Shown: positions 30,159 to 39,407, counted from the first letter of the stretch. The stretch is 64,000 nucleotides of DNA from Alloalcanivorax mobilis (GCF_002864685.1 NZ_NMQZ01000003.1:1-64000), one strand, 5' to 3'. Translations and numbers: made by a program. Notes: generated by a model not told the origin, from the sequence alone.

Positions 30159-30632
30159 ATGTTGAACATACTGAAAAAAACACAATTGGCGCTGTGCCAT
30201 CTGCTGCTGGCATCGATGGTGCTGGTGCTGTTTCTTCAAGTGATCGGCCGAAGCTTCGGCATTGGCGTTTCCTGGACTGAAGAGCTGTCCCGCTTCGCGT
30301 TTATCTCCTTCGTTTTCATCAGCGCCAGCTATTCCTCGCTGATGAAATCGGACCTCAAGATCGGCGTCTTTTCCGACTGGCTGAGCCGGCGCATTGGCGC
30401 CCGGCCGGTGGAACTGATGATCACCGCGCTGCTGGTGTTGTTCGATTGCCTGATGATCGTTTACTGCTACAAGAACGTTCTCGACGGCCAACAATACCCG
30501 AGCGTGTCGCCGGTGCTGGGCTTTAACACCAATTACCTGTTCGTGGTGCTGGTGTTCGCCTTCGTGCTCTCCGCGCTGTCCCGTTTGCTGGGACGCAACG
30601 CCGCTGAGCATTCCGCGGAGGAACTGATATGA
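30159..30632 (+). CDS. TRAP transporter small membrane subunit DctQ
   Basis: The 157-residue product has four predicted membrane helices and the family pattern SWTEELSRFAFISFVFISASY. It pairs with the large subunit encoded by the next gene, with a 4-nt overlap (30629-30632). A GGGAG ribosome-binding site precedes the ATG. Confidence 0.9.
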   Translation: MLNILKKTQLALCHLLLASMVLVLFLQVIGRSFGIGVSWTEELSRFAFISFVFISASYSSLMKSDLKIGVFSDWLSRRIGARPVELMITALLVLFDCLMIVYCYKNVLDGQQYPSVSPVLGFNTNYLFVVLVFAFVLSALSRLLGRNAAEHSAEELI

Positions 30633-31927
30633 CCAATGTGCAACTGGCGTTGGCGATCCTGCTGCCGGTGCTGTTATTGCTGGGTGTGCCGATCTACGCC
30701 GCCCTCGGCCTGACCGGTTTCCTGGCCGCCTATTTCCTGGGCGCGGACCTGGTGTTCGCGGCGCAGAGCATCTTCAACGGCGTGGACAATTTTGCGCTGC
30801 TGGCGATTCCGGCGTTTATTCTGGCCGGCAACATCATGGAAAAAGGCGGGCTGACCCACGACATCATCCGTATTTTCCGGCGCATGTTCGGGCACATACC
30901 CGGCAGCCTGGGCATCGTCACGATTCTTTCGTGCATGTTCTTCGCCGCCATTTCCGGCTCCGGCCCGGGCACCGTGGCCGCGATCGGCTCGATCATGATC
31001 CCCTCCATGGTGCGCTACGGCTACCCGGCGCCCTACGCCGCCTCGGTGACCGCCACCGGCGGCACCCTGGGCATTCTGATCCCGCCCAGCAACCCGATGA
31101 TCATCTACGCGATCATAGCCAACGTGTCGATCGCCGATGTGTTCGCCGCTGGCCTGTTGCCTGGCCTGCTGATGGGCTCGGTGCTGGTGGGTACCGCGTA
31201 CTTCATGGCCAAGCGCTCCGGCGCGGTGGTCGCTCCGGTTCCGGAGCAGGAAGAAACCGAGAGCGTCTCGTGCCTGATCTGGAAAGCCAAGTTCGCCCTG
31301 TTTCTGCCAGTGCTGATTCTCGGTGGCATCTATTCCGGGCTGTTCACGCCAGTGGAAGCGTCGGTGGTGGCGGTGGTCTATGCCCTGGTGGTGGCCCGCT
31401 TCGTTTACCGCAAGCTGGATGCCCGCGCCATGCACGAGGCCTTCGAGCAAACCCATCGGATATCCGGCGCGCTGATGATCGTGGTGGCCTGCTCCGCCTT
31501 GCTCGCCAAGGTGATCACCCTGGAAACCATCCCGCAGCAGATCTCCGCGGCCCTGGCCGGTGTTTCCACCGACCCGCTGGTGATTCTGCTGCTGATCAAT
31601 ATTTTCCTGATCGTGGTCGGCACTTTTATGGAAACCATGTCGGCGATCATCATTCTGGCGCCGATCCTGGTGCCGCTGGTCACCGCCCTGGGCATCAACC
31701 CGGTGCACTTCGGCATCATCCTGGTCACCAACATCCAGATTGCCTTCCTGACGCCGCCACTGGGGGTCAACCTGTTCGTCGCCAGTCAGATATCCAATGT
31801 GCCGGTGGAGAAAATCGTTCGCTCGATCTGGCCGTTCCTGCTGGCCCTGCTCGCGGTCCTGGCGGTGGTGACCCTGGTCCCGCAACTCAGCCTGGCGCTG
31901 CCGGAGTTACTCAGATCCTTGCGTTGA
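30629..31927 (+). CDS. TRAP transporter large permease DctM
   Basis: The 432-residue sodium-coupled permease has eleven to twelve hydrophobic segments. DctM signatures include AIPAFILAGNIMEKGGLTHD, SGSGPGTVAAIGSIMIPSM and GILIPPSNPMIIYAI. It completes the DctPQM set and ends the operon, followed by a strong intrinsic terminator. Confidence 0.93.
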   Translation: MTNVQLALAILLPVLLLLGVPIYAALGLTGFLAAYFLGADLVFAAQSIFNGVDNFALLAIPAFILAGNIMEKGGLTHDIIRIFRRMFGHIPGSLGIVTILSCMFFAAISGSGPGTVAAIGSIMIPSMVRYGYPAPYAASVTATGGTLGILIPPSNPMIIYAIIANVSIADVFAAGLLPGLLMGSVLVGTAYFMAKRSGAVVAPVPEQEETESVSCLIWKAKFALFLPVLILGGIYSGLFTPVEASVVAVVYALVVARFVYRKLDARAMHEAFEQTHRISGALMIVVACSALLAKVITLETIPQQISAALAGVSTDPLVILLLINIFLIVVGTFMETMSAIIILAPILVPLVTALGINPVHFGIILVTNIQIAFLTPPLGVNLFVASQISNVPVEKIVRSIWPFLLALLAVLAVVTLVPQLSLALPELLRSLR

Positions 31928-31955
31928 TTTCCCTGCGTCGAACCTGACGACGACC

Positions 31956-31983
31956 CCGCCGGCCAACGCCGGCGGTTTTTTTT
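31956..31983 (+). terminator. Intrinsic terminator after dctM
   Basis: An 8-bp GC stem, CCGCCGGC-caac-GCCGGCGG, is followed by eight T. It is a textbook rho-independent terminator 28 nt after the dctM stop. Confidence 0.92.
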
Positions 31984-31995
31984 GGGGGGGGGGAA

Positions 31996-32103
31996 TTTTC
32001 AGTTTTCAGTTTTCAGTTTTCAGTTTTCAGTTTTCAGTTTTCAGTTTTCAGTTTTCAGTTTTCAGTTTTCAGTTACTGAACACTGAACACTGAAAACCGA
32101 ACA
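31996..32103. repeat. Inverted heptad element D (TTTTCAG class, 11 perfect copies)
   Basis: Eleven identical tandem TTTTCAG units occupy 31996-32072. After a 3-nt spacer (TTA) a shorter, diverged right arm runs 32076-32103: CTGAACA, CTGAACA, CTGAAAA, CCGAACA. It lies between convergent genes and ends 8 nt from the sulfatase stop. It is the longest perfect array in the window, preceded by a run of ten or so G. Confidence 0.95.
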
Positions 32104-32111
32104 CTGCTTTT

Positions 32112-34112
32112 TCAAGGTTTATTGTGATGAAACATATACCGCGCCGCCTGGTAGAGCCCTTCCAGCATGGCTTTGCGGTCGGCGGTGATGTCCGGGTGCT
32201 GGTCGTTGACCGGTGCTTCCAGGTCCGGGTGCTCAAGATCGTACAGGCGCGTGTTCTCGCCGTTGTAGTACATGCCCAGGTGGTAGTCCTTGCCGAGCAG
32301 GCCGATCAGCGGCCGCTGGCTGCGGTTGCCGCCAAAGGTGAGGGCGTAGAAGGGCTCCTCGGTGTTGAGCAGGTCGCGGCCCAGGGTACGGTTCTCGTAG
32401 GGCAGACCGGTGATGCCCAGCGCGGTGGGCATCAGATCCACCAGGCTGGCCGGGTGCTCGATCACCCGCGGTTCGCCGAGCACACCGGGGCCGTAGATGA
32501 TCATCGGCACGTGGTGCTTGTCCAGCTGCAGCGCTTCGCTGTAGCCCATGTGCTGTGAGGTGCTGGAGCGGTCGTTGTGGTCGCCGTACATAATGTAGAT
32601 GGTGTTGTCCGCGTAATGGGAATGAGCGGCCAACTGGTTGATGTAATAGCCCACGTTGTAATCGAGCAGGCGCACCGCGTTGTACTGGTCGTTGCCCAGG
32701 AAGCTGTGTTTCTGCACCTCGCCTTCCGGCGGGTTGTTCACTTCGAACTCGGAGTCATCTTCCGGGATGGTGAACGGCCGATGGTTGCCGGCGGTCTGGA
32801 TAAAGGCCACGAACGGCTTGTCCGGGTCGAGCGCGTCCAGGCGCCGGTGGGCGGCTTTGAACAGGTCACGGTCGGAGATGCCCCACACGTCCACGGCCGG
32901 CGCGTCGTAATCACCCGCCTCCCACAGTTCCAGGTCCTTGATGTTGTTCTTCAGCAGGCCACCGATGTTGGCCCAGCCCGCCGAACCGCCAATAAAGTAC
33001 AGGCGCTGATAATTTTTGAAGCTGTTGACCAGCGTGTACTGATCGACGATCTGCGGATTCCGTGATGCCGTTGAACCGCCCCAGGACACATCCGGAATAC
33101 CGGTGACCAACCCGAACACGGTGCGCGCGGTACCGCTGGCGGGCACCATGAAGTTGGGGAAGAAGTAACCGTGGCGGCCGAAATTGTCCACGTTGGGGGT
33201 GGCGTCCATGGGGTTGCCGAACAACCCGACCCGGTTGGCGCCGAGCGATTCGAGATGGATGAACACCACATTGGGCGGGCGGGTCCGGCCAGTGTCGTGG
33301 CCGGCCACTTTGCGAGAGAAGTCGAGCGTCTTCGGATCCGGATGGTCCACGCCCAGATAGTCAGCGACCCGCCGGTAGCGCTCCTCGAGCAGGCCTTCGT
33401 CGTGTTCACGGGTGCCGGCGATCAGGGTGTCGTAGAAGAACACCGCCGGGTTCAACCCCAGCGAGGCGATCTGCTGGTTGCTGGCGAAGTAAGCATCGCT
33501 CCAGCGCAACGGCACCTCGCCGAACTGGCCCATGATGCCCAGCGCGTACAAATACGTGCAGGCGACCACCGCCACCGTGCCACGCAGCCAGCCACGCCGG
33601 GGCCGGGGCCGCTGAACAAACATGCGCACCACCCGCGCGCCCAACCAGGCGCCAAACAGAGCGCCGGCGATCAGCACCAGCACCAGCGGGATCACCGGGT
33701 AGCTTTCCCACACCATGCGCAGGCTGTCGCCACTGTTTTGGAAAAAGCGCAGCACCGAAGCGTTGAGGCGTTCTTCCAGATAGCTGTAGTGGGCCCAGTC
33801 GGCCACGTAGGTGAGCGCCACCGCCATCCCCGCCAGGGCCATCCAGAGCACCGCCAGGGCGCGGCTGATGCGCCCGGTGCGCAGGCCGAAATGGCCCGGC
33901 AGCAGGCTCAACAGCACCACCGGCAGAGCGATCAACAAGGCAATGCGCAAATCGAAGCGCAAACCAATGCCGAACGCCTGCCAGGCCTCACCACTGTCCA
34001 GGCCCTGGCCAGCCAGAAACCACCAGAAGAAGGCGACGCGCAGAACAGCGAAAATCACGAACCAGGTGAGCGTGATACTTAATACCAGACGCAAACGGGG
34101 AGAAAGCAGCAT
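32112..34112 (-). CDS. LtaS-like membrane sulfatase/phosphoglycerol transferase
   Basis: An alkaline-phosphatase-superfamily enzyme anchored in the inner membrane with its catalytic domain in the periplasm. It may transfer phosphoglycerol or phosphoethanolamine to glycans or lipids. The start at 34112 (666 residues) has GGAG 7 nt upstream; an earlier ATG at 34166 exists. Five N-terminal membrane helices (about residues 10-190) are followed by the sulfatase domain. Visible are VVFIHLESLGANRVG (metal-binding Glu), the nucleophile region PASGTARTVFGLV (Thr) and MYGDHNDRSS (metal ligands). The acceptor is unknown. It is absent from the neighbouring conserved backbone as I recall it. Confidence 0.85.
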   Translation of the reverse strand: MLLSPRLRLVLSITLTWFVIFAVLRVAFFWWFLAGQGLDSGEAWQAFGIGLRFDLRIALLIALPVVLLSLLPGHFGLRTGRISRALAVLWMALAGMAVALTYVADWAHYSYLEERLNASVLRFFQNSGDSLRMVWESYPVIPLVLVLIAGALFGAWLGARVVRMFVQRPRPRRGWLRGTVAVVACTYLYALGIMGQFGEVPLRWSDAYFASNQQIASLGLNPAVFFYDTLIAGTREHDEGLLEERYRRVADYLGVDHPDPKTLDFSRKVAGHDTGRTRPPNVVFIHLESLGANRVGLFGNPMDATPNVDNFGRHGYFFPNFMVPASGTARTVFGLVTGIPDVSWGGSTASRNPQIVDQYTLVNSFKNYQRLYFIGGSAGWANIGGLLKNNIKDLELWEAGDYDAPAVDVWGISDRDLFKAAHRRLDALDPDKPFVAFIQTAGNHRPFTIPEDDSEFEVNNPPEGEVQKHSFLGNDQYNAVRLLDYNVGYYINQLAAHSHYADNTIYIMYGDHNDRSSTSQHMGYSEALQLDKHHVPMIIYGPGVLGEPRVIEHPASLVDLMPTALGITGLPYENRTLGRDLLNTEEPFYALTFGGNRSQRPLIGLLGKDYHLGMYYNGENTRLYDLEHPDLEAPVNDQHPDITADRKAMLEGLYQAARYMFHHNKP

Positions 34113-34191
34113 GCGGGCTCCAATGGCAAAAGGGGCGGCGCCGCCGGGGATGACCGTCAGCGACACAGCCCCGGCACGCTGCCTGTTGCGG

Positions 34192-34596
34192 CTATTTTAC
34201 GACTTTCAGATGACTGCCCCGGCTGGCCGCGTTGTCCTCGGGCTGATCCGGCGACGACGGTGGCTCCGGCGGCGGTTCCACCGCGTCAAACGCCATGCCC
34301 TGGCCGTTTTCCCGGGCGAACACCGCCATCACCGCGTCCACCGGGACACGAATCTGCCGGGGCACGCCGCCAAAGCGGGCGGAAAAGCAGATCTCGGTGT
34401 TGTCCGCTGAAAACGCGGTGACCGCGCGCGGCGCAATATTGAGCACGATCTGACCATCCTGCACGAACTCCTGGGGCACCTCGGTACCCGGGTAGCCGGC
34501 GTTCACCGCCAGGTGCGTGGTCAAACCGTTGTCGCAGATCCATTCGTGAATCGCCCGTATCAGATACGGGCGATTGGAGGTCATGGCATCACTCAT
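34192..34596 (-). CDS. sspB: ClpXP protease adaptor SspB
   Basis: SspB delivers ssrA-tagged proteins to ClpXP. The 134-residue product has the dimeric substrate-binding domain (PYLIRAIHEWICDNGLTTHL...ARFGGVPRQIRVPVDAV). A Pro-rich flexible linker follows, then the C-terminal ClpX-binding tail HLKVVK. It lies 3 nt after sspA, the usual sspAB pair. Confidence 0.96.
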   Translation of the reverse strand: MSDAMTSNRPYLIRAIHEWICDNGLTTHLAVNAGYPGTEVPQEFVQDGQIVLNIAPRAVTAFSADNTEICFSARFGGVPRQIRVPVDAVMAVFARENGQGMAFDAVEPPPEPPSSPDQPEDNAASRGSHLKVVK

Positions 34597-34599
34597 GGC

Positions 34600-35232
34600 T
34601 TACGGCAGGCGCATTTCGCGCTCGGCTTCGGTCAGGCTGGCCTGGAAGCTGTCGCGGTCGAACAGGCGGTCCGCGTAATCCAGCAACGGCTTGGCCTGCT
34701 TGGGCAGTTCCACGCCCAGCACCGGCAACCGCCACATGATCGGCGCCACCACGCAATCCACCAGGGTGAACTCCTCGCTCATGAAGAACGGCAGCTCACT
34801 GAAGATCGGCGCGGTGGTGATCAGGCCGTCGCGAAGCTCCTTGCGGCGCTTGTTGAGGGAGGCTTCTTTCTCTTCACCGGCCAGAATCGCGTCCACATGG
34901 GCGCACCAGTCACGCTCCACGCGGTGAATCAGCAGCCGGCTTTGCGCCCGGGCCACCGGGTACACCGGCAGCAACGGCGGGTGCGGAAAGCGTTCGTCCA
35001 GGTATTCCATGATCACCGTGGACTGGTACAGGGTCAGTTCCCGGTCCACCAGGGTGGGTACCTCGTTGTACGGGTTCAGCGACGCCAGATCTTCCGGCTT
35101 GTCGGCGCGGTCCACGTCGACGATGTCCACGGTCACGCCTTTTTCGGCCAGAACGATCCGCACCCGGTGGCTGTAATGGTCATCCGGGGAAGAGAAGAAA
35201 GTCATTGAGGAACGCTTGGTCACCACACCCAT
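34600..35232 (-). CDS. sspA: Stringent starvation protein A (SspA)
   Basis: SspA has a glutathione-S-transferase fold but acts as an RNA-polymerase-associated regulator in stress and stationary phase. The 210-residue start [21 protein letters not shown] at 35232 matches the family N-terminus; an upstream ATG at 35262 is less likely. [12 protein letters not shown] and the C-terminal helix region are typical. It is transcribed with sspB. Confidence 0.95.
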   Translation of the reverse strand: MGVVTKRSSMTFFSSPDDHYSHRVRIVLAEKGVTVDIVDVDRADKPEDLASLNPYNEVPTLVDRELTLYQSTVIMEYLDERFPHPPLLPVYPVARAQSRLLIHRVERDWCAHVDAILAGEEKEASLNKRRKELRDGLITTAPIFSELPFFMSEEFTLVDCVVAPIMWRLPVLGVELPKQAKPLLDYADRLFDRDSFQASLTEAEREMRLP

Positions 35233-35312
35233 GGTCGAGATATCTCCAGCTCGAAACTTCACCAGTCCGTATCGGGCGCTCTGGCGCCCGGATTGCGCAC
35301 TAGCCTAACACA

Positions 35313-35343
35313 AACAGGGTAGCCGCTTGCGCGGTTACCCTGT
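35313..35343 (-). terminator. Terminator-like hairpin between petC and sspA
   Basis: A 13-bp stem, ACAGGGTAgCCGC-TTGC-GCGGtTACCCTGT, with one G-T pair. In the minus direction it is followed by TTTGTGTT. It lies 27 nt after the petC stop and probably ends the petABC transcript. Confidence 0.65.
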
Positions 35344-35370
35344 TCGCTCATGAAAAGGACGTTCCGATGG

Positions 35371-36027
35371 TCAGTGAACGTCTTTCCAATATTCCTTTTT
35401 CAGCAGATACGCCGGTATCAGCAGAATCGCCAGGAACAGCAGCACGTACACACCCAGGTGTTCGCGCTTGGCGGCGATCGGCTCGGCGGCGTAGGTCAGG
35501 AAGTTGGTGATGTCGCCCATGGCGGCATTGAACTCTTCCTCACCCAGCTCCTGCTTCAACGAGGCCATCACATTGGGCATGCCCACACTGGGGAACACCT
35601 TGTTGTTGTAGCCATAAGGGCGGGATTCGTCTTCATAGAAGCCGATCAGATAGGAATACACCCAATCCGACCCTTGATAACGCGCCTCCAGGCTCAAATC
35701 CGGCGGCGGGTTACCGAACCAGGCTTTGCCGTCTTCGGCGTGCATGGCGTTGCTCATCGGGTCGCCGATCTTGTCGGAGGCGAAGTTCAGATACTTCGCC
35801 ACCGCCTCTTCCGGCATATTCAGGTCTTCGGCCATGCGCCCGTAGCGCAGGTATTCCAGGCCGTGGCAACCCATGCAGTAATTAACGAACAGCTTGGCGC
35901 CGTTCTGCAGGCTCACTTTGTCCTGCAGATTGACCGGCGCCTTGTGCAGCTCCACGTCGTGGCCTTCGGCGGCCAGACCGAGCGCGGGCAGAACGCTGAT
36001 AAGAACAATGGCAACTAGCTTCTTCAT
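35371..36027 (-). CDS. petC: Cytochrome c1 of the bc1 complex
   Basis: Membrane-anchored c-type cytochrome that passes electrons from the Rieske centre to soluble cytochrome c. The 218-residue product has a signal peptide (LVAIVLISVLPALGLAAEG) and the heme motif CMGCH in NYCMGCHGLEYLRYGRM. A C-terminal anchor helix follows (YVLLFLAILLIPAYLL). Its first base overlaps the petB stop. Confidence 0.96.
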   Translation of the reverse strand: MKKLVAIVLISVLPALGLAAEGHDVELHKAPVNLQDKVSLQNGAKLFVNYCMGCHGLEYLRYGRMAEDLNMPEEAVAKYLNFASDKIGDPMSNAMHAEDGKAWFGNPPPDLSLEARYQGSDWVYSYLIGFYEDESRPYGYNNKVFPSVGMPNVMASLKQELGEEEFNAAMGDITNFLTYAAEPIAAKREHLGVYVLLFLAILLIPAYLLKKEYWKDVH

Positions 36028-37313
36028 CAGTGACCCCCCGTCACACGCTCAGGAACCGGCTTGGACTTCTCGAAACGATGGCCAAAGGGCAGCAATACGA
36101 TGAAGAAGAAGAAGTAATACACCGTACCAATCTGCGCCAGGGTCTTGGCCAGACCGGTGGCCGGCTGGGTACCGAAGTAACCGAGCATCAGGAAGTCGAG
36201 TACGAACAGCGTCAGGGCGATTTTGCTGACCAGGCCCTTATAGCGGATCGACTTGACCGGATGGCGGTCCAGCCACGGCACCAGGAACAGGATCACAATG
36301 GCACCGGCCATGGCGATCAGACCCCAGGCTTTCGAAGACATGCCCAGGAATTCCAGGGTGGTGGCGCGCAGCATCGCGTAGTACGGGCCGTAGTACCATA
36401 CCGGCGCAATGTGATCCGGGGTTTTCAGGGCGTTCGCCGGAATGAAGTTGGGCTTCTCGATCAGATAGCCGCCGCCGGTGGGGAAGAAGAAGATCACCGT
36501 CGCGAAGATCATCAGGAAGATAATCACCCCGGGCAGGTCTTTCACCGTGTAATACGGGTGGAACGGGATGCCATCGCGGGGAATGCCGTTCTCGTCCTTG
36601 TTCTGCTTGATCTCAACGCCATCCGGGTTGTTGGAACCCACTTCGTGCAGCGCCAGAATGTGCAGGAACACCAGCGCCAGCAGCACGATGGGAATCGCCA
36701 CCACGTGCAGAGCGAAGAACTTGTTGACCGTGGCGGTGGAGAGCATGAAATCGCCCCGCACCCAGGTGGTCAGCGCTTCACCGATTTCCTTGGCGTCCTT
36801 GGCGTCGATGAACGGCAGGACATCGAAGGGAATCGCACCGGCCAGGGAGATGATCACCTGCGCCCCCCAATAGGACATGTTGCCCCAGGGCAGCACGTAA
36901 CCCAGGAAGCCTTCGGCCATCAGCGCCACGTAGATCAGCATGCCGAAGATCCACACCAGCTCCCGCGGCGGCTTATAAGAGCCGTACATCAGGCCACGGA
37001 ACATATGGATGTAGACCACCGCGAAGAACGCGGACGCGCCCACCGCGTGCATGTAGCGAATCAGCCAGCCCCACTGCACATCACGCATGATGTACTCAAC
37101 GGAAGCGAAGCCGTCGCTGGGGGAATAGAACATGGTCAGCCAGACGCCGGTCAGCAACTGGTTGACCAGCACCACCATGGAGAGCACCCCAAAGTAGTAC
37201 CAGAAGTTGAAGTTTTTCGGAGCGTAGTACTCCGACATATGCTTCTTGTAGGTATTGACCACCGGCAGACGGGCGTCCACCCAGTCGATCAGACCATTCA
37301 CCATTCTCATCAT
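36027..37313 (-). CDS. petB: Cytochrome b of the bc1 complex
   Basis: The integral quinol-oxidising subunit with two b hemes. The 428-residue product has the full-length eight-helix form. The Qo-site PEWY-like motif is diverged here to [13 protein letters not shown]. Heme-ligating His pairs lie in helices B and D ([42 protein letters not shown]). It overlaps petA by 4 nt. Confidence 0.96.
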   Translation of the reverse strand: MMRMVNGLIDWVDARLPVVNTYKKHMSEYYAPKNFNFWYYFGVLSMVVLVNQLLTGVWLTMFYSPSDGFASVEYIMRDVQWGWLIRYMHAVGASAFFAVVYIHMFRGLMYGSYKPPRELVWIFGMLIYVALMAEGFLGYVLPWGNMSYWGAQVIISLAGAIPFDVLPFIDAKDAKEIGEALTTWVRGDFMLSTATVNKFFALHVVAIPIVLLALVFLHILALHEVGSNNPDGVEIKQNKDENGIPRDGIPFHPYYTVKDLPGVIIFLMIFATVIFFFPTGGGYLIEKPNFIPANALKTPDHIAPVWYYGPYYAMLRATTLEFLGMSSKAWGLIAMAGAIVILFLVPWLDRHPVKSIRYKGLVSKIALTLFVLDFLMLGYFGTQPATGLAKTLAQIGTVYYFFFFIVLLPFGHRFEKSKPVPERVTGGH

Positions 37314-37897
37314 GCCTTGGTCTCCCCTTCTTCAGAGCCAACCACGATTACCGTTTCGCTCGTGTAGGAGTGCGGCGGGACCACCAGGTTGGTCGGTGCC
37401 GGAACGTTCTGGTACACCCGGCCCGCCAGATCAAAGCGGGAACCGTGGCAAGGGCAGAAGAAACCGCCCTCTTTCAACTGCACGGTGGGCTCCGGCTCAT
37501 ACAGGGGAGAACACCCCAGGTGGGTGCAGGTACCGATCAGTATCAGATATTCTTTCTTGATCGAGCGCCACGCGTTTTTTGCGTAAGGCGGCTGCTGATC
37601 CACGGAAGAATCCGGGTCTTTCAACTGATCGTCGTGCTTGGGCAGGCCGGCGAGCATATCGTCGGTCCGGCGAATCACCCAGATCGGCTGTCCGCGCCAC
37701 TCTTCTACCACGCGCTGGCCCATTTCCAGCTTGCTGGCGTCGACCGTGACCGGTGCGCCGGCATTTTGCGCCTTGGCGCTGGGTTCCCAGGACTTCACAA
37801 AAGGCACAGCCACGCCCACTGCACCTGCAGCGCCGATCGCCGACGTCAGGCCGATCAAAAAGGTGCGGCGGCTGGTGTTTACGCCGTCATTATTCAT
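37310..37897 (-). CDS. petA: Rieske iron-sulfur subunit of the bc1 complex
   Basis: The 195-residue product carries the [2Fe-2S] centre that accepts electrons from quinol. It has a twin-arginine-like N-terminus ([24 protein letters not shown]), acting as signal-anchor. The cluster motifs are CTHLGC and CPCHGS. It is the first gene of petABC, with a good promoter at 37987-38015. Confidence 0.97.
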   Translation of the reverse strand: MNNDGVNTSRRTFLIGLTSAIGAAGAVGVAVPFVKSWEPSAKAQNAGAPVTVDASKLEMGQRVVEEWRGQPIWVIRRTDDMLAGLPKHDDQLKDPDSSVDQQPPYAKNAWRSIKKEYLILIGTCTHLGCSPLYEPEPTVQLKEGGFFCPCHGSRFDLAGRVYQNVPAPTNLVVPPHSYTSETVIVVGSEEGETKA

Positions 37898-37986
37898 TGA
37901 GATGTTCTCCCCTTAGATCCCACGCTCGGGGGTAATCCGAGACTCGAGGTCAGTCCTCGTGCTCCGGGCGGAGTCAGGCGGCGCAA

Positions 37987-38015
37987 ATGGTAATGAAAAA
38001 GCCCACATCTGACAA
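37987..38015 (-). promoter_or_regulatory. Promoter of petABC
   Basis: On the minus strand: -35 TTGTCA (38010-38015), 17-nt spacer, -10 TACCAT (37987-37992). It is about 90 nt upstream of the Rieske gene. Confidence 0.7.
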
Positions 38016-38061
38016 CCGGTTATTCCCGCTGGCGCGGTCGCTAACCCTCTGATTTGGACAC

Positions 38062-38092
38062 AAAAAAAGCCCGGCAAAGCCAGGCTTTTTTG
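38062..38092 (-). terminator. Terminator of the rplM-rpsI transcript
   Basis: Minus strand: A-rich run, AGCCTGGC-TTT-GCCGGGCT with one U-G pair, then seven T. A second dyad, GGCCCCGGC-aaa-GCCGGGCC at 38116-38135, precedes it. Both lie between rpsI and the petABC promoter. Confidence 0.85.
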
Positions 38093-38175
38093 AGGGATGG
38101 GCAGGCCACCGGAATGGCCCCGGCAAAGCCGGGCCTGGCAACGCTGAACATCCCTGGCGTTCCGGCGTGGCCGGA

Positions 38176-38571
38176 TTAACGCTTGGAGTACTGCGGACGC
38201 TTACGGGCTTTATGCAGACCGACTTTCTTACGCTCCACCTCACGGGCGTCGCGGGTCACATAACCGGCGCGGCGCAGCGCGCCCCGCAGCTCACCGTCGT
38301 ACTCCATCAGAGCACGGGTGATGCCGTGGCGGATGGCACCGGCCTGGCCGTTGTTGCCACCACCGCTGACGGTCACGTAGACGTCAAAGCGCTCGGTGGC
38401 ATCCACCAGCTCCAGCGGCTGACGCACGACCATGCGGTTGGTCTCGCGACCAAAAAACACATCCAGGGGACGGCCATTCACGGTAATGTTGCCGCTGCCC
38501 GGACGGAGAAAAACGCGTGCGGAAGCAGTCTTGCGGCGACCAGTCCCGTAGTCGGCGTTTGCTGTTGCCAT
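38176..38571 (-). CDS. rpsI: 30S ribosomal protein S9
   Basis: The 131-residue product matches S9, which contacts the P-site tRNA with its C-terminal tail. Visible are the [17 protein letters not shown] start, [19 protein letters not shown] in the middle, and the universally conserved tail ending YSKR. It follows rplM by 12 bp. Confidence 0.99.
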   Translation of the reverse strand: MATANADYGTGRRKTASARVFLRPGSGNITVNGRPLDVFFGRETNRMVVRQPLELVDATERFDVYVTVSGGGNNGQAGAIRHGITRALMEYDGELRGALRRAGYVTRDAREVERKKVGLHKARKRPQYSKR

Positions 38572-38583
38572 CGACTAAACCCC

Positions 38584-39012
38584 TTAAATTTCCAGCTGCT
38601 GCGGCTGCTGAGCAGTGTGCGGATGCTCGGTGCCGGCGTAGACTTTGAGTTTGCTGAACATGGCGCGGCCCAGCGGGGTGCGCGGCAACATGCCCTTCAC
38701 GGCCTTCTCAATCACCATGCTCGGCTTGGCGCTGATCAGGTTTTCGAAGTTCGTTTCCTTGATACCGCCCGGATAACCGGTGTGGCGGTAGTACATCTTA
38801 TCGGTGGCTTTTTTGCCGGTCACCGCCACTTTCTCGGCGTTGATCACCACGATGTAATCACCGGTATCCACGTGCGGCGTGAATTCCGGCTTATGCTTAC
38901 CGCGCAGACGGCTGGCAATCTCAGTAGCCAACCGACCCAGCGTTTTGCCGGAGGCGTCTACCACATACCAGTCGCGCTTTACGCTTTCCGGTTTGGCGCT
39001 GAAGGTCTTCAT
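38584..39012 (-). CDS. rplM: 50S ribosomal protein L13
   Basis: The 142-residue product matches L13: [19 protein letters not shown], the [18 protein letters not shown] segment, and [20 protein letters not shown]. It is the first gene of the rplM-rpsI operon, with a promoter 90 nt upstream. The leader is GC-rich with CCCGCCGG direct repeats (about 39065-39087), possibly an autoregulatory structure. Confidence 0.99.
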   Translation of the reverse strand: MKTFSAKPESVKRDWYVVDASGKTLGRLATEIASRLRGKHKPEFTPHVDTGDYIVVINAEKVAVTGKKATDKMYYRHTGYPGGIKETNFENLISAKPSMVIEKAVKGMLPRTPLGRAMFSKLKVYAGTEHPHTAQQPQQLEI

Positions 39013-39100
39013 GGGTCTTCCCTAAATTTGTGCCCTGAATTCAACTCGTTACGGGTCTGAGCGACCCGCCGGCGTGAGCCCGCCGGGCAAGAGGGTGCGA

Positions 39101-39129
39101 ATTGTACTGAACGCCCCTGGCAAAGACAA
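39101..39129 (-). promoter_or_regulatory. Promoter of rplM-rpsI
   Basis: On the minus strand: -35 TTGTCT (39124-39129), 17-nt spacer, -10 TACAAT (39101-39106). It is a strong match. Heptad element E begins 18 nt upstream of the -35 box. Confidence 0.8.
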
Positions 39130-39146
39130 GCGGGAAAAGACGCCAC

Positions 39147-39316
39147 AAGCCAAAAGCTCCAAGCTCCAAGCTGCAAGCTGCAAGCTGCAAGCTGCAAGCT
39201 GCAAGCTGCAAGCTGCAAGCTGCAAGCCAGAAAAGGATCGCGACCCCGCAAAGCCTGTCAAACCTTCCTGGAGGTGTTTTTGAAGCTTGCGGCTTGAAGC
39301 TTGCAGCTCGAAGCCG
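39147..39316. repeat. Inverted heptad element E (AAGCTGC class)
   Basis: The left arm at 39154-39223 has ten 7-nt units: two AAGCTCC, then eight identical AAGCTGC, flanked by degenerate AAGCCAA and AAGCCAG. The spacer is 39231-39281. The right arm at 39282-39309 reads GAAGCTT, GCGGCTT, GAAGCTT, GCAGCTC, then GAAGCCG. It lies between the divergent rplM and tas promoters. It is the only element in the window not located at a gene 3' end. Confidence 0.92.
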
Positions 39317-39350
39317 GTGACCGCTGGCGTGTCGCCGCCGTCCGCGGCCC

Positions 39351-39359
39351 TGCTATAGT
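39351..39359 (+). promoter_or_regulatory. Extended -10 for the aldo/keto reductase
   Basis: TGCTATAGT (TGn plus TATAGT) lies about 49 nt upstream of the ATG. No good -35 box is seen. Confidence 0.45.
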
Positions 39360-39407
39360 TGCCCTTTCCGCCGGCCCGGGCCGGCATCTTCGAATCGGAG
39401 GGAGCAC

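Noticed and set aside
31996-32072. CRISPR array
   Set aside because: Units are 7 nt, contiguous, with no spacers; there are no cas genes in the window.
38116-38135. Second intrinsic terminator after rpsI
   Set aside because: It is a stable dyad but lacks a T-run; only the 38062-38092 hairpin has one.
39154-39223. CRISPR or VNTR inside a gene
   Set aside because: The array is intergenic, has a 7-nt period and an inverted partner; ORFs reading through it (repeated KLQAASC) are artefacts.
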